Below, one piece after another: positions 23,541 through 35,708 of a stretch of DNA of 64,000 nucleotides. The notes beneath the pieces were generated by a model that was not told where the DNA came from, made no database searches, and was given only the letters and a program-made list of their open reading frames with translations. The DNA comes from Formicarius rufipectus (taxonomy: Eukaryota; Chordata; Aves; Passeriformes; Formicariidae), in NCBI GenBank assembly GCA_013399695.1, contig VXAU01003165.1, positions 369,228 to 433,227 on the forward strand. Reading direction: 5' to 3'. Made by a program: the position numbers and the translations under genes. Every line of letters begins with the position of its first letter. Position 1 is the first letter of the stretch.

Positions 23541-26500
23541 TATTTTTAAAATAAATAGAACTTATCAAAAGTACAAGTTGGATTTCTATTCCTGACCCTG
23601 TTCACACAACCTCACATAGAAATTTAAAGACAAATCTATTGAGTCTAAAAAAGTGCCCTCCAGACAAGGTTAGTCATACATGCAGCTATAAGAGAATAGG
23701 AGCTACCACAGAAAGCAGACAATAACTTTTGCACTGAAACAAAATAATTGAGAGATGATGCATGTCTCATAACAATAGAAAATGAACTGAACAGCTCCTT
23801 GAAAACCAATTAAATCAACCTCTTACTTTCAAGACTTAGAAAGAAATGACTATAACCCTAATAAATGACATATCATTAAAACTTTAGGAAACCATTCATG
23901 TAAAAACCGTATCAGGTTGTCATATGGACCCACAGAAAATAATTGCAATCTAAATATTTCCAATTCTGCTTTAGGAGATCAAGAGTGAGATCTCTGTGTT
24001 TCTGAGTGGGTGTTTGCATTATGCAGACTACAGATGGGAAGGAGGTTAGGTCAATTTACGAGTTTAAATCCCTGTTTAAAAACACTATCTCAAAAAGTTA
24101 TACAGATAGAATCAAAGATGACAAAACTTGTCACAGTTCCATTCCCCAAAATAAATCTATTTTCCTCAGTTTAATTATCGAGGTACATATCTTAAATCAA
24201 AACCACACCCAAACCCTCATTTCTAGCAGTCTCCTCTGGCTGTTGTTGACAGGACCAGATCCAGCAGCATCTTACATGTCAGTAGCCACCTCCACAGGTG
24301 CTTTCAGACCTCTCCGCTCAGTTCCCGTGCCAAGCACCATAACCAGGAGGGGAAAAATGATACTTTCACAAGTGCCTGCTTGCATATGTGTGTTCTCAAA
24401 CACACACACACACTTCACCAGATAATATATAAGGAGAAATATTTAATCTCTTATTTTATGCTGTACCAAAAATTGGGGAACAGGTGCATTGATAGGAGCT
24501 TATTGTATCCTATTGTACTTCTAGTGAATTAGTTATTCCTTTCTTCTTATATTTTTAAAGTAAATACCTGGTGCCAAGTTGGTTATTTTTTTCTTCTTTA
24601 GATGGCTATACAGCTATAGTTTCTAATGATTTTCAGTGACAATTCCAGAGTAAGGAACTCTCTCTCCCTCTGCTTGCAACCTTCATTCCTGCCCCATCCT
24701 TTCCCGTATGCAGACATGATTGTTTTTACGGACACATAAAAGCTTGCTCAAGGAACTGGGTTTTAATTTAAAATAGCACTGAAAAAGCAGATAAAAGCAG
24801 AGGAGTATTTTAATCTGATTCTGCTCCCTTACCTATTTTTCTACACCTCTTTAAAAAAGATTTGTATCAAAACAACTGCAGGTGCAGGTCAGGCAAAATC
24901 AACTGAGGACAGAAACCCTCTAAACAGTGTTGCTGAAAAAGATGAATGTGAAACTGCACTGTTAAACTGTACCAGGTATTTATTTAGCTAGTTAAAGAAC
25001 AAGTAATATAGAGCTCTGGAGGTGAGGTAAAGTCCTGTTTGCCATTAACTTCAAAGCAATACAAAGAGGGAGTTCAAGTCAATCTTCGAGTGTGCCACCG
25101 GTGTTTGAAATGTATTCATTAAACAAAGGAATTGCAGGAACTGTAAGTACATTTCAAATAATACTAATTTTAGTGTTGTTTTCTTGAAGAATTTTTCCTG
25201 CTTATGATGAATTTATTTGGTTTAAGGGCTGCAGGGGACCATTTTACTTCACAGTTTTATTAATTATTTGGTTTTGCTACAGTGCAATAACATGGGGTTT
25301 TTTTACCTTTTTTTTTTGTTTTTGTTAGTTTGTTTGAAGCCTTTTTTTCCCCTCAAACAATTATTATTACATTATAGAATTACCCACCTGTAACTAACTC
25401 ACTTTTGTGAGAGAAAATTTGCATGAAAATGTACTTTGAGATGAGAACACAATCTGCCCCTTAAGGAAGGATGAAAATAGTTGTATGGGAAACTTTTGGC
25501 AGAGAACAAAGGTTTTGCTAGAATATCCTGATCTACTAAGAAGATCCTTTGCTGTTTCCTCAGTTTTTCCATAGTTCTTAAGGATTAATGGTTAGTAAAA
25601 AAATACAGATAAAATTCTGAGTCACTTTATTTCTTAGTTAATTCATGATTTACTCAAATAATTTAAGTACTCAGAGTTTGGCTCCATTAGAACAGCATAT
25701 TTAGGATTTTTACTACTCATCAATAATTACTTATCTGCTTAGACCTTATTTTTCAAAATCTAAATCTGATTTTAAAATACCTAATATCCTTCCAGGACAC
25801 CCTGTAGGAGTGATAGAATCCAAGGTAGCAAGAAAGAGGTGTCTTGTGGGTTTGGTGAATATTTTCATTCCTTCAGAATATAGAAAAAACTTTTTCCAAT
25901 TTGACAGGTTCCTGTATCAAATTAATTTAATTGGAACATAAAATCACTAACATAAAATTCTAGTGAAATTTTAAAATTAATAGTATTCAGACACTTAATC
26001 CAGTTGAAATTCTCCTAAAGACTAAAACTGTAGCTGAAGTTGTCCAATGTTCAGGAACCTCTAGGTTCACTTCTGTCAAAGGGAGGAATTTATATTGTTC
26101 AGAAGACATTGCTCCAAACAGCCACACTTATGAAGAATTAATCCAAAATCAGAAGAAGAACAAATACTCTATGAACACTTTTTTCCTAATTTGCCCTTCC
26201 ACTCAGTCCCTTGTCCCAAGTGAATCTGCTACTGAGCTCTGTCTTAGTGTCTGCCTGCGTCTTTCCTTATTTGCTGATTTTCCTTTGCTAACGTATCTGA
26301 TCATGAAACAATTCCCTAGAATCTGCATTTATAACTAGTATCTACATAGCTCAAGTTTTTCCTGGGTATTGCCATTTGGCCCAAATACTAGCTTCTCTCT
26401 CTTTTAAAATATGTCTGTCAATACCCATATGTTGGTTTTGATGGTGCTAATGAGAAGGTTCATAAAATTTTCATTGTGACTCTTAAGTTCCTATTCATCT

Positions 26501-26732
26501 AGTTGCAGCTCTCATAAAGGGTAGTGCCCTGTCTCTATTCAGACAAGCAACAAATCACACTTCCCTTCTCTGTTTATTAAATCTACAAGGATCTGAGATA
26601 GGGATCCAAAGCTGCTTTAGAGTTTCATACTGCCATGTATCACAGTACCTTCAAAACACTTGAGTTTAGAAAACAGATTCTGTTCTCACCCAGGAGCAAA
26701 CGGGCAGCAGGGAGGCAATGCCTGGAGTCTGA

Positions 26733-26765
<33 letters not shown>

Positions 26766-28387
26766 CCATTGTTGCTTGGAATTGGAAAACTTATGTTATG
26801 ACTTTTTTCTGTAATATGGCTAAGCCTAAAGACATAATCTAATATTACATCCCCAGTCATCTTATAAATATTATTTGATTTGTTATTTTTGGAGCCTGCA
26901 TGACAGCATTGCTTTTGATTCCAGATTACATCTAAAATAAGGAAGAGAAAAAGGCAGACAGATTTCCTAACAAGCAATATCTGTTTATCATCAGTTGCCA
27001 GGGAGCTGTATAGTAGCTCAGAGAAATGGATTGCTTCTTTTCTATGGCTTAGGAGTCCAGACTATTGCTGGAACTGATGAAACTGGGAATCCACATGTTT
27101 TATAAAATTTCTCCCTTGGAAATAAAAAATTGGCTTAAATTTATTTAATGTTAAAGGTAGCACAGAATAATTTTTCACACTAAAATCCTTAAAGAGACAT
27201 TCATGTAATAAGGCAATCAGAAATTTCTTTCATATCTCTAACATTCCTTCTCTGTTCCTACAGCTCATGATCTATCAGCTGTAGAGTCTTATTTGCTTGC
27301 ATCTAATAAAGAGTACAAGACATAAACCAAGAGACAGCCTTTCCTGTACTATGATCAGCCATGCATCATTAACTAACCACAAATTAGAAGTCATTAGTGA
27401 TGCTTATGTATATAATATTCCTGAGCAATATCTAAAAAACAATTGTTTCTAAAGGACTCTTATAAATACGAGCCCAAAGTAACTATATAGTAAAATCAGT
27501 CTATTGAACACAATGCAATCACTGGCTCAACAAAATTCTTCACCACAAAAGTGTGCAGCTTAGAAGATCTGAATGTAGGTCAGCAGCAGTTCTTTTATTT
27601 TCAGTAATTCAACCATTTCTCTAACACTAGAAATACAGAGGAATCATAGAGAAGAACTTTTCTTTCTGGCAGTGTAATCCCAATCAGAACCAAGGTTAAT
27701 CAAAGGAGCAGGCTTCATTACAAGTATTAACTCTAATTTTAAATGCCCTGCAAGGAAATCAAGGGTTAGCTTTCACAATCTTTCAAAACATGGCTATGCC
27801 CCTGGAAAAAGCTATGTACCTGCAGATGCAGTAATGAAAGCTAATGCTATTTAAAGAACTGCTTTTAAGAGCTTTTTGAAACTGTTCTGCAATATTTGAT
27901 GAAAAATAACTAAAAATTATTTTTTCCATAATCAGTTGAGCCTACTAGTAAAACCATAAGATTGAAAAAAAGCACCTATTCTCCTACCAGCTTTATTTGA
28001 GTGTTGACATAAATGGCATAGAAGAAACAAAATGAGACAAATATCAATATATAAGCAATGTGTCCAGGAGCAAGTAGATTGTATGAGTAAATGTAAGTTA
28101 ACCATAATCACTGGGCAAATGTGCCTTGTCCGTTTCATGTCCTGAGGGTATTCATATCTCCCCTAATCAAAGTGCTCACTTATTTTGGCTGTCAGACTCA
28201 GAGTTGCTCCTGTTCAGGTGATCTGCTTACTTTTTAACTTACCAACACAGCCTTCATTAAAACTTATAGAAATTTAAATTAGTTTTACATTAACAATTAT
28301 TTCCCCCCCTGAAAACATACTCATGCTGAACCATAAGTTTATTTTTCAGTATTTTGCCTCTAGATGCGGTACAGTTCTTCCATTAAG
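23541..28387. other. non-coding stretch
   Basis: AT-rich sequence with no recognised gene or transposon. It includes the 139-codon plus-strand frame at 24006-24425, which has no domain and ends in a short CA repeat (24400-24413), and a T-rich tract at 26733-26763. Confidence 0.55.
26733..26763. repeat. T-rich tract (T17 core)
   Basis: C-interrupted T runs end in 17 consecutive T (26747-26763). Confidence 0.9.
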
Positions 28388-28455
28388 AATTTCAGGAAAA
28401 AGCCAAAGACCTGCAAGTCCATATTCAAGATTTGGAACTAGCTAACCAGCTAGAG
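28388..28455 (+). other. candidate exon with coiled-coil-like peptide (68 bp)
   Basis: A 68-base segment lies between a weak acceptor (CTTCCATTAAG) and a donor-like CTAGAG|GTATCT. In one frame it reads FQEKAKDLQVHIQDLELAN then QLE. The charge pattern and the spacing of leucine, valine and isoleucine fit a coiled-coil heptad. The frame starts with two bases of a split codon and ends in phase 0. A TAA in that frame sits just upstream of the acceptor, so the segment could not extend further left. I do not recognise the parent protein. The amphipathic pattern is better than most chance frames here, but 22 codons are too few for certainty. Confidence 0.27.
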
Positions 28456-31400
28456 GTATCTCACTATTCTTTTTCTTTTCTTTTTTTTTTAATGATATTT
28501 CACTTACAGTTGGTAAAATAGGATAGCAACCTCTGCCCCAAGGTTCATATATGGGAGTATTTTAGTGTTTTTGCTGTAGCTGATTCACAATCATTCACTG
28601 AAGCACAGCACTCCCCTCTCACTGAGGAATTCTTTCAGATGGGATATGCTTTGAGCTCCTGCATAACAACAGAAAAGAAAGCTCAAAGCAGTGCATTTTC
28701 CATGTGTCCAATGCACGCATCTGACAAGCACAGATACCATGCACATGCTGCTGATGTTCCCAGCCTGTTATCTCTGTTGTCAAGAATCTAGCGAGATATG
28801 GCACAACTGATGGATCTCTAGTCAGTTAAGGTAACAAATGAAGCAAACATTGTATTATCTCTGGGCCCCGCATTTCTAAGCTTTTCACAAAAATTGTAGT
28901 TAGGACTAGAATTCCCAAAGTATATCCCAGTTTTTTGAGAACAGCTAAGTTCTTAGTTTGCCTGGAAAACACATCCATAGACGTCCATAGGTGAGAAACA
29001 ATCTAGAAGAACTTCCCCTAGTAACAAGTATTTGCAAATAGTTCTAATAGGTATAATAATGGTGTGATGAAGTCATCTCTCAACTGAGGCTCAGAATAAA
29101 CTCTCCCTTTTCCTTACATAATATGTAAATCCAAGCAAATAATGATGTCTCCTGATTTCCCTTTCTGGGATCCTCTTGAACCAGAAAATTACTGTCCAAC
29201 TTGTTTAATACTAATAGACAACAGCTAAGGAACAGGTATGATACAAGACATACATTGGTCATTTCAAGCAAATCAACCATCTCTACAAACTTGGAGGAGG
29301 AAGCCATAAGGCACATACTCAGATGCAAAATTATAATCACAGACAGAAATACAGCATAAATCCTCATCTACCAAAACTGTTCTAGACTGGAGACCTATTT
29401 TTACTCTCTCTTTAATATCTATCACCTTGGCAGGTAAAGATGACATAAAAAAAATAATTTTTAGACATTTTTACCAGTATGTTACTGTTTGCTGCTCCAC
29501 TAAATGTTTTAAGGTTTTGAGACTGTTGGTTTCACTTCTGGAAGGGTTAGAGGAGTGAAAGCCAAACACAGAAGATGGATTTTCACTTTGTTCTATTTGG
29601 TTTCAGTTAAAAGGTATAGCATAAATAAAATGTGCCAGGACTAGTCGCTTTGAAGTTTTTACAGAAAGGTCATATACATCCTCACAAACTCTCACATCCC
29701 TCACAAAACAGGGAGAACAAGTAAATAAGGGGAGCTATGGGCTGGGCAGCTTAATACCACATCTGCCCTTAGCTTTTAAAACATACTTATGAGGCTATAG
29801 ATGGTCAAGGAGTCTGAAGCTGCTCTGAATTATGTCTGGAACTCATTCCAGAGCAGAAACTGCAGAAGTGACACAAACTCTCTCTCTCCTTCTCAGCTAT
29901 GCCAATGATTTCTTTGTTGCAGGCTTATTCTAACTGGGACTCACTGAAGAATCCCAGGCAAGATGCAAATAAGGAGAGACACTGTTATCCCTTGTAGAAT
30001 CATCAGGCCACAACAGCCTAGTCTTTAAGATTCCCAGTAGACCGTCTCCATTGCTTTCTGAAGTGACACAGGAGGAGGCATGCACTTAAGAACACTACCT
30101 CTGAAATGAACATTGCACACTTGCAAATTAGATCAGTAGAGAATAGAACTAATGAGAGAAAATTCCACATTAAGTTTAATTTTTATTTGTCATTGGAAAC
30201 TAATTAAGAATATTTTCAGGATTACAAAAAGTGATGATAAAAAAGCAGTATTGTCAACACTACCTCTCTGAACACTGAAGACATGAGGATCAACCTTGAA
30301 TTAAATTTCACTCAGCAGAGTCAGAATAAAGAGTAGAGCACTGCAGAATGTTCCTATCTCTCTCTTCTCCTCAGCAGTCAACTGTGCTTGAACTACCCAT
30401 ACTGCTGTAGGGTCTAGCAAAAGGCTACAGCTATAAACCAACTTTGGAGAAAAAATAATATTTAAAAGTAACTTCTCCTTTATATTGTCATAGTCATTCT
30501 TTTAACACATATATTGGTAGGCCTGTCTTACACCTAGCTATTTATCATAGTCCACGTCCATGTTGTGAAGCCTCTGTCAAGTTACCTCTAATTTTAATTT
30601 TAAATTATTAGGAGATATCTCTCTGCTTCTGTATGGACCACTAAGAATATCAAAGTATTTCTTTTCCCTTTTATTTTTGTAAACTAGTTGCAGCAAGGGA
30701 AATGAAGCCTGATCAGTGTATTTTGTTTAGCACGTATAAAGTCCTTCACTTAGGCAATAGTACTGAAGTGCCTACATGAACTCTAAAGCAGCTGGGAGTT
30801 TAATTGATTCCTAGAAGTGCAATGAAAGTAGAGCAGATAAAAAATGACAGAGTTGTTGTTGATGCAAATGAAAATGTTACAGCAAAGCAGCTGGGCAGAA
30901 TACTGTAGATATTTATATTTTCCCAACATTCTTACATTGTTTCTTCCAAATTTTCCAGGCAAAGCTCACCTGGTTTTGCTCAGAGCCTGGAATGCAGCGA
31001 ATTGTGTACAGCACCTAATATTTATTCATGCCATTGTCAAGAACATCTTTGCAGCTCCTGCCAAAGTCTGTCATTGAATGTGTTTGTTCAGCTGCATGGC
31101 AAAAACATAATACACAGTCATCGTTTTTACTTCATCACCTACTCAATATTTTTCTTCTCTGATTAAATTAACTCATAAATATTGTGCTTTTCATGACAGA
31201 AAAAATCTTACTACATCCATTCAACTAACACCCTTTTGGTACATTTTTATGTTCTTAAACATTTAGCTACTTCAATAATTAGTTCAGAAACAATGAAAAA
31301 GCCAAATGCTCTAAATTACTGGGGACTCTGGAAACTCTAATTGCAATTCCAAAAGATGGTATATTCAAACAAAACTTTCTGCTGAGCTAAATTTCATCAT

Positions 31401-32040
31401 TACTCAGTATCGACTGTAGAGTGATGCATAGGAGTGGAGAAATCACAAGTACAGTAAAGAACTTTGTAAAAAAATTGTGTAACACCACTCTGCATTTCCA
31501 CAGGAAAAGATTGACAGTACAAGAAAGATTGACTGCAGCACAAGTGATGAAGAATAGTGTTAGGTAGCCGGAGTAAAACCAGAGCACACAAGGCAACCTG
31601 GCCAGACACTTCAGCTTCTAGCCCCCCTTAGTAATTGCTCCTACCCATGGTAGGTGAAGCACAGATACTCTCTTGCACTGCCAAGAGATCTACCCTGGAT
31701 GGCACAGAAACTGCAGCGTTCAGGCATTTGACTTTGTGTTCGGGAATCAATGGAAAATAAGATTCCCCTGGGAGGTCTATGCTCTCTCTAGGCAGGTTTA
31801 ATTTGAGAGCTGTTCCTCTTAAACCCATTCTTACATATTTTCAGTGAAGACTCCACAGACCTCTCAAAAAATCAGCGTTGCCATCTTTAGAGTCAGAAAA
31901 CTGTTTCCTAAGGTCTAATTTGAATTTGCCAGAGCAAATCTTTTCTATCTACCACAGAGAACAAATAATTCCTGTAAAAGGCTGTTGTAAATGAAATCAA
32001 AGGCTGTTCTCATGGCCCATCAGTCTTCTTTATTCTAGAG
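28456..32040. other. non-coding stretch
   Basis: It begins with a T-rich run (28470-28490) just after the candidate exon. The remainder is AT-rich with only short, featureless open frames and no transposon I can recognise. Confidence 0.55.
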
Positions 32041-32192
32041 AAAAAATACAATATACTTCTTCCAATTTTTCATATATGTCATGTTGTGACCTGGTTATTC
32101 TCCCCTGGACTCTAACTACCTTTGTGACTTTCTAGGAGTTTGATGCCCCAAAACCTGACATAATACAGGCCCTAAACAGTACTGAGATGGTT
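32041..32192 (-). mobile_element. old, degraded CR1 LINE fragment (minus strand)
   Basis: The order of short motifs matches the 3' coding part of avian CR1 elements read in reverse: TTCTTCCAATTTTTCATAT, then GTCATG, then CTCCCCTGGACTCT, then GATGCCCCAAAACCTGACA and AGTACTGAGATG. The corresponding region in intact CR1 copies contains recognisable forms of each in the same order and spacing. Many substitutions and small gaps suggest an ancient insertion. The assignment rests on remembered consensus structure, not on an alignment. Confidence 0.55.
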
Positions 32193-33903
32193 GTTCAAGG
32201 CAATGTCATGAAACATGGTGTCAAACAGTTAGAATAGCTGTGACCTATCATTTTCCACTTTACTTGTGACCTCTTAACCTGTCTTAAGAGGAAGTGAAAT
32301 CAATTTTATATGATTCGTTCCGGACAAATTCCAATTCATCAAGTGGATGAATTTCACAAATTAATATTGGCTGCTACTTATTTCCTTCTCATCTTTTGGG
32401 GTTTGAATTTCATTATGAATTATAGAAAAAAACCTTTGGGTGCATAGCCAGAATTTCTTTTCTCTTCCTCTCCCTTTCTGAAAGAACTGGAGTCACATTT
32501 GACTTTTTGCAACTTTTTTTTCTTGTTCTTCCCTGTGTCCTCCAAACATTGCTAGCAAATTTGAGGTGGTGATGATGAACTTGATTCTGGGATAATTAAG
32601 AAGTGTGTCAAGAAAATGAAAAACATTTGTCCTGCCCTTACGTTATCCTAAGTGGAGGGTTTACCCTTTTTAGTTGGTGTTAATTACACGAGCCAGCTGG
32701 CACAGTTGATACATTTAGTAGAGTCTGACCCAATAAAAGGTACAAAATATTTCAGCTGTCGGAGCATCACATGCCCTTTTCTCTTCAGCTTGCTTCCCAG
32801 TTGTCTAATTTCACAAGTCCAGAAGACTAAAATTTTATTTTTGTTGCTTTACCTTTTTCTCTTCCTATGCATTGTGAGTTCTATCTGTCACAATCACATC
32901 ACCCAAGTGCTGCTGTTCTCAACATTCTGCAATGAAACAGTGTCATATCTTACATATATTCCTCATACCTTGGTTTCTTACTATTCACTCAGAGGAAAGT
33001 ACTGAACATTTGCTTAGGCCCTTTGAATGACCAAGATAATCAGAAACAAACACTACTTGACTGAGTAAACTTATAAGCACTCAAAATTAACTGTCTGAGG
33101 ATGTCTCCCTGAGACATTACACCATTCAGGATTTAAGAGTTAAGGTCCAGTCACTGTAATGTGGAATAGGACTCCAACCAGACAATTGAGAAAGATAAGT
33201 TGTAAGTTATCTACTCCTGACTGAGAGGTCTAGTTAAGTTGTAGGACTGAAAAGATGTCTGACAAGAATAATTTCTCTGATGAAGGTACAATATAAAATA
33301 AGTCTGTCTCTGACTTCAAAGTCCAAACACAAGGACTCTGAAGATAATGTCAATCCAGATTAAAACGAGCCTGATCTTCACTGGCTTTAAATACATTCGC
33401 TATACTCATTATTCAGTACACCAGTGCTAGAGAAGGTGAATTCCCTGTTGTCTTTGCTGTCCTTGCTTCAAGCAGTGCACAGATATCATCAGACCTGAGA
33501 GGATGCTTGGAACCTGTTTATCAAGTCCAAAAGATAAAAAGTCTTTGTGACTTTATTAGGAACAAAAATCTCTCTATTACATGTAGTTTTTTAACCTCAT
33601 GCATGTTAGTGGTGATTATTTTAGCAAATGGGAGTTTTGCCAGCTCTCTCCTTAACTCTTAGATGAAAGTCATTCTTTCCATGATAACAAATGAAAATAT
33701 TTTTTTCTTCTTTTAGTGTGGGCTCAATATTTGCCCAGGAAATTATAGAATATCACTAATAATTCAGGTAAATTAACATCCTCCCAGAGTCATAAGCATA
33801 GTTACATGTTCATTTTCAGGCTGTGGCTTGACTGTCAAATAGGAGGTTTTGCAGGAGTTCCACCTGTGTTTCTGATCTTCATATCTCTGTCTCCTTTCTG
33901 CAG
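32193..33903. other. non-coding stretch
   Basis: AT-rich, without recognised genes. A 117-codon frame at 32652-33005 (plus) is hydrophobic and serine/leucine rich, as random pyrimidine-rich sequence would be. Confidence 0.55.
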
Positions 33904-34004
33904 ATCTTTTGCTTCCAGCAGTATCTTCCAGCATTGCTTCCAGCAGCATCTCTGTGACAGGAGAAGTGGATGCAATGGAGGAGATCAATGAGGCAGATGA
34001 GTAG
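33904..34004 (+). other. candidate terminal exon with acidic C-terminus
   Basis: A very good acceptor with a long pyrimidine tract (ATCTCTGTCTCCTTTCTGCAG) ends at 33903. One of the three frames then reads about 32 codons, serine-rich (SSSIASSSISVTGEVDA) and ending MEEINEADE before TAG at 34002-34004. A second frame also stays open for 17 codons. The acceptor is followed by a small internal duplication of TTGCTTCCAGCAG. Serine-rich, acidic tails are common in real proteins, but I recognise no family, and no AATAAA follows closely. Confidence 0.22.
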
Positions 34005-35040
34005 CAGAAGTAGCGATATTTTGACCCAGATTTCTGGGAAGCAGTACGTCTTTAGGAACATTCAGGAGATGTTAATATTGTCCTGAAAGTGATGGGGCTT
34101 ACTTGCCACTAACTTTTTTTCCCTTTGTGGCTGCCTGTCCCTGAATATTACAGCTCTTGATAGTTTTGGCTTTTCCCCCATTGTCACTGAGACAATCTTA
34201 CTGTGGTCAGAAAAGGCTTGTTCTCAATGTTAGCAGGTGGCTGGCATAGGGTCAGACACTTTGCCTACAAACTGCAATAGACTTCATATTCCCTCCTTCA
34301 GTACTGGACTACAGTATCTATTTGTCTAGTTTCTTCAGTGATGATTGTAGGTATCCTGTTTTATGACAGCAGATGCAGCTCTGCCTGACCACTTGCAGCT
34401 TTTTTCCCTGCTTCATAAGAGATTTTAGTAGCAACCACAATCCAAACCAGATGTCCTTTCCTACCCAGCCTTCTTTGGAAGAGAATGTAGGTCACACTCC
34501 CTACAAATCTAATGCAGGACTGGAGCCAAGGCATACAGGATCAGGTCCCCAATCTGGGCATGGCATTCAGTTCCTAATTGCTTGCACAAACCAGGATGTT
34601 CTATGTATAAAGCATTACACTACTTGCTGCACTTCACCAAAGCATATAGTAGAAAACCTGTAGATTCAGGGTGGAAGAGAAAAGGGGGAGGAAGAGAAAG
34701 ACAGAGGCAGCTTTAAACCATGTATGTACCTCTACGGGATGCTCCAAGAGCCCAAGTAACTAAGTTATGGTGCACCCTGAGGTGTTAATAGGCTGCCCCA
34801 AAGTCAACAGCAACTGAAAATCCATGTAATTAGGCAATGGAAACACTCCCTTCAATCTCAATGTAGCCCCATGCCAGTGAGGAGCTTTTTCCTCAGTTAC
34901 TGAGCAGGAGGAATGTTACCCTGCCTAGATTTATTAAACTGGCCTTTAGACCTCCGTAGCTGCAGTACAGGACCCACAGCCCAGGCAAGAACATGCCACT
35001 TTTTCCTGCAAAAGGCTGACATTCCCTTTGTCAAAGATGG
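34005..35040. other. non-coding stretch
   Basis: No recognised gene. A purine-rich tract lies at about 34671-34702. The 96-codon frames at 34373-34663 and 34913-35203 look random; the second runs through the T tract. Confidence 0.5.
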
Positions 35041-35070
35041 AATAGTCTTTTTTGGTGTTTTTTTTTGTTT

Positions 35071-35135
<65 letters not shown>
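35041..35135. repeat. 64-base pure T homopolymer with T-rich leader
   Basis: After GTTTTTTTTTGTTTG the sequence is T without interruption from 35072 to 35135, by far the longest homopolymer in the window. Read on the minus strand it is a 64-base poly(A) directly following CTGAAT. CR1 elements in birds do not carry poly(A) tails, so this is either an expanded mononucleotide repeat or the tail of a retrocopy. Confidence 0.98.
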
Positions 35136-35137
<2 letters not shown>

Positions 35138-35708
35138 TCAGACCAGAATATGGCTATCACCAGGCCAAAATGCTGGCTTGCTAGCTGTGTACCCACCACC
35201 TGAGCAATACCCTTGACATGTGGCAGCCACACTTTTGGTCACCAGTCCTATGAAAACTGGAGGTGACTACTCGGCCGCCAGAGATAGGGCAGAAAACTAA
35301 TGAGGGGAGAGCAGGTCCTCGATCGTTATCTCTTTGAAGTTTTATTACAGCAGAACTTCCTTCTGAATATTTGACTGGCTGCAGCAGGAGTGCTGCACTG
35401 CAGCGGGCCTCTGTCTGACTCCCTCTGATGAACATTAACATGCAGACTTGGGAAAAACTTCTATACTCCAGAACACACTGGGATCTGCTAAATAACCCGA
35501 GACTTGCCTCTGCTGAGTGTTGTACATTCTGGAGAAGCAAGCCTTTTGTTACAGGTTTTACAGCTATTATTTGCTTTGGGTTTTGTTTTGTTTTGTTTTC
35601 AAAGAAAGGAAAATAAAATGAATTTAACAAGTAGGTTTCAGATCTTTTACAAGACAAATTGATAGGTTTTGTGCAGTGATTCTCATGTTTTTGCATTATA
35701 GCACCCAT
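35136..35708 (-). other. possible retrocopy body upstream of the poly(A) tract, including the longest open frame (175 codons)
   Basis: On the minus strand this segment ends exactly where a 64-base poly(A) begins and contains the longest open frame of the window (35708 down to 35181). Its GC and CpG content is higher than that of its surroundings (CGGCCG near 35273, CGATCG near 35320). The frame passes through a simple TTTTG repeat near 35580-35600, giving a lysine/glutamine-rich stretch, which argues against a real protein. No canonical AATAAA lies 10-30 bases before the tail, and I recognise no parent gene. A chance arrangement is about as likely as a retrocopy. Confidence 0.2.

Noticed and set aside
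24006..24425. 139-codon plus-strand open frame
   Set aside because: No domain, no splice support, and it ends in a short CA repeat; its length is within chance for this window.
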